The translations under genes were made by a program, and so were the position numbers. The notes under the pieces were generated by a model, which was not told the origin of the DNA, made no database searches, and saw only the letters and a list, made by a program, of their open reading frames with translations. From assembly GCF_017254915.1 (NCBI RefSeq), contig NZ_JAFKCT010000004.1, positions 419,187 through 483,186 on the forward strand: a stretch of 64,000 nt of DNA, written 5' to 3'. Below, piece by piece: positions 63,370 to 64,000 of the stretch (the stretch's first letter is position 1; each line of letters begins with the position of its first letter). Source of the DNA: Algoriphagus oliviformis (GTDB lineage Bacteria; Bacteroidota; Bacteroidia; Cytophagales; Cyclobacteriaceae).

Positions 63370-63744
63370 TTACCGGGGACGTGTCCAGTCGTTCCTTTTT
63401 AAAAAAAGCGCGAATTCCTTTGTCATCCGCGTCCCGTTGGCCACCAAGTTCCAGTCTCTGCTTACATTTTTGCCGGTTTGTTCATCCAGCCACTTCCTTC
63501 TTTTGACATGGAGGAAACAAGCCTTGCCCCGCAACGGGAAATCCTGGATACTCACCTGATCATAGAATCCCTTGGAGGTAAGCTTGACTCCCTGAAGATG
63601 CTCGGGGTGGATGTTGAGTTCTTCCAGATAAATGTGATAGGCATTGTCTTTAAGTTCCGCTGAGGTAACCTTGAAAAATTCCAGCAGCCCTTGGGGCAAC
63701 AACAAACTCAGGTAATCCTTTTCTTCCAATTCTTTTTTTAACAA
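63370..63744 (-). CDS. Transposase N-terminal part / transposition regulator (orfA)
   Basis: A 124-residue frame that starts at TTG 63744; no ATG is available, so the exact start is uncertain. 'TSKGFYDQVSIQDFPLRGKACFLHVKRRKWLDEQTGKNVSRDW' and 'NGTRMTKEFALFLKRND' match the DNA-binding N-terminal domain of ISAon1-type transposases. Near the end the frame reads CTT TTT TTA AAA AGG, which contains the heptamer T TTA AAA; a -1 slip there joins it to orfB. Without slipping it ends as a short protein that may act as a regulator. Confidence 0.78.
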   Translation of the reverse strand: MLKKELEEKDYLSLLLPQGLLEFFKVTSAELKDNAYHIYLEELNIHPEHLQGVKLTSKGFYDQVSIQDFPLRGKACFLHVKRRKWLDEQTGKNVSRDWNLVANGTRMTKEFALFLKRNDWTRPR

Positions 63745-63788
63745 AGAAACTCGATTGACTCCGATCCCCCAACTTTTAGGATTGATCC

Positions 63789-63796
63789 GAATTCAG
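63789..63796 (+). repeat. Target-site duplication, right copy
   Basis: GAATTCAG, identical to 62364-62371, immediately after the right end of the insertion sequence. Confidence 0.85.
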
Positions 63797-63843
63797 CCGG
63801 ATTTTCTTTCCTATCAAGGGTCAACGGAAGGCATAAAACGCAA

Positions 63844-63869
63844 AAAAGCCAGCATTACTGCTGGCTTTT
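63844..63869 (-). terminator. Terminator of the rRNA operon
   Basis: AAAAGCCAGCA and TGCTGGCTTTT pair around a four-base loop, with a T run on the minus strand, just after the 3' end of 5S rRNA. Confidence 0.85.
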
Positions 63870-63876
63870 AAAAAAT

Positions 63877-63986
63877 GTGGCGGCGACCTACTCTCCCGGG
63901 TGTAACCCCAGTACCATCGGCGCTGCAGGGCTTAACTTCTCTGTTCGGGATGGGAAGAGGTGGGACCCCTGCGCTAGGCCGCCTAA
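63877..63986 (-). rRNA. rrf: 5S ribosomal RNA
   Basis: About 110 bases. On the minus strand it reads GGCGGCCTAGCGCAGGGGTC at the 5' end, contains the conserved CCCATCCCGAACAGAGAAGT loop and GCGCCGATGGTACTGGGGT, and closes with GGTCGCCGCC, which pairs with the start. It is the promoter-distal gene of a minus-strand rRNA operon whose 23S gene lies beyond the window. The window edge falls in the 23S-5S spacer. Confidence 0.93.
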
Positions 63987-64000
63987 ATTGGAAGACTCAA

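Larger units (their letters stand above)
62372..63788 (-). mobile_element. Complete insertion sequence, ISAon1/ISL3-like
   Basis: A 1417-base element. The ends are imperfect inverted repeats: left GGATCAGTCCGAATATCTGG and right (complement) GGATCAATCCTAAAAGTTGG agree at 17 of the first 22 positions, both starting GG as in ISL3-type elements. An exact 8-base duplication, GAATTCAG, flanks it, the length expected for that group. It carries two overlapping minus-strand frames joined by a -1 frameshift signal. Intact ends, frames and duplication point to a recent insertion. The ISAon1 name is from memory of the protein family. Confidence 0.85.

Overview
The window looks like chromosomal DNA of a Bacteroidota bacterium, most probably a Cytophagales/Cyclobacteriaceae member (Algoriphagus- or Cyclobacterium-like); this is my inference. 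Supporting signs are lineage-typical families (DUF5687, DUF4421, DUF4422, a RemB/Wzi-like barrel, SYLF and PafA-like proteins, an ISAon1-type transposase), promoters of the TAnnTTTG type (for example upstream of rplU), and almost no Shine-Dalgarno sequences. Exported sulfatase, GH16 glucanase and CE7 esterase genes suggest a free-living, probably aquatic, polysaccharide user.

Layout. 0-3.3 kb: edge of a DUF5687 membrane protein, tandem VOC paralogues and a C-terminal processing protease, all minus. 3.4-10.4 kb: plus-strand housekeeping genes (hemerythrin RIC-like protein, ruvX, def, omega-amidase; then monomeric isocitrate dehydrogenase, GAPDH and a Lon-substrate-binding-domain protein). 10.4-13.3 kb: sulfatase, a third VOC protein and a tRNA cluster (Lys, Arg, Pro, a broken Pro copy, Lys). 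13.4-23.5 kb: an oxidative sugar cluster with DUF1080 lipoprotein, lipoprotein cytochrome c, three TIM-barrel sugar isomerase-like proteins, a Gfo/Idh/MocA oxidoreductase, an MFS transporter, and a GMC oxidoreductase with its gluconate-dehydrogenase-subunit-3 partner. Together these look like a periplasmic sugar or glycoside (3-keto) oxidation route feeding electrons into cytochrome c.

23.5-32.4 kb: orphan four-helix-bundle receptor, GH16, homogentisate dioxygenase, PafA-like phosphatase, Xaa-Pro peptidase and a RemB/Wzi-like barrel, with three copies of a short MITE-like repeat and one long palindromic repeat between them. 32.4-45.3 kb: MsbA-like ABC exporter, YifB/ComM ATPase, ORF6N and GRAM proteins, a PAS-MBL gene pair, CE7 esterase, phosphofructokinase, PPK2, an ALDH7-like dehydrogenase and a DUF4421 outer-membrane protein. 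45.6-50.8 kb: a three-gene glycosyltransferase operon, an aminotransferase, a YwqK/MORN-like protein and a SYLF protein. 50.8-57.8 kb: yraN, lipB, a DnaQ-like exonuclease, rnr, a polyprenyl synthase, a rhomboid protease, then rpmA and rplU on the minus strand.

57.8-64 kb: a long leader region, nrdB-nrdA, a DUF1569/DinB-like protein, a complete recently inserted insertion sequence with an 8-bp target duplication and a programmed -1 frameshift signal, and the 5S rRNA with its terminator, which is the 3' end of a minus-strand rRNA operon. I found no CRISPR array, prophage or obvious defence island. The most unusual items are the MITE family, the tRNA-Pro pseudogene whose anticodon arm is a palindrome, and the oxidative sugar cluster.
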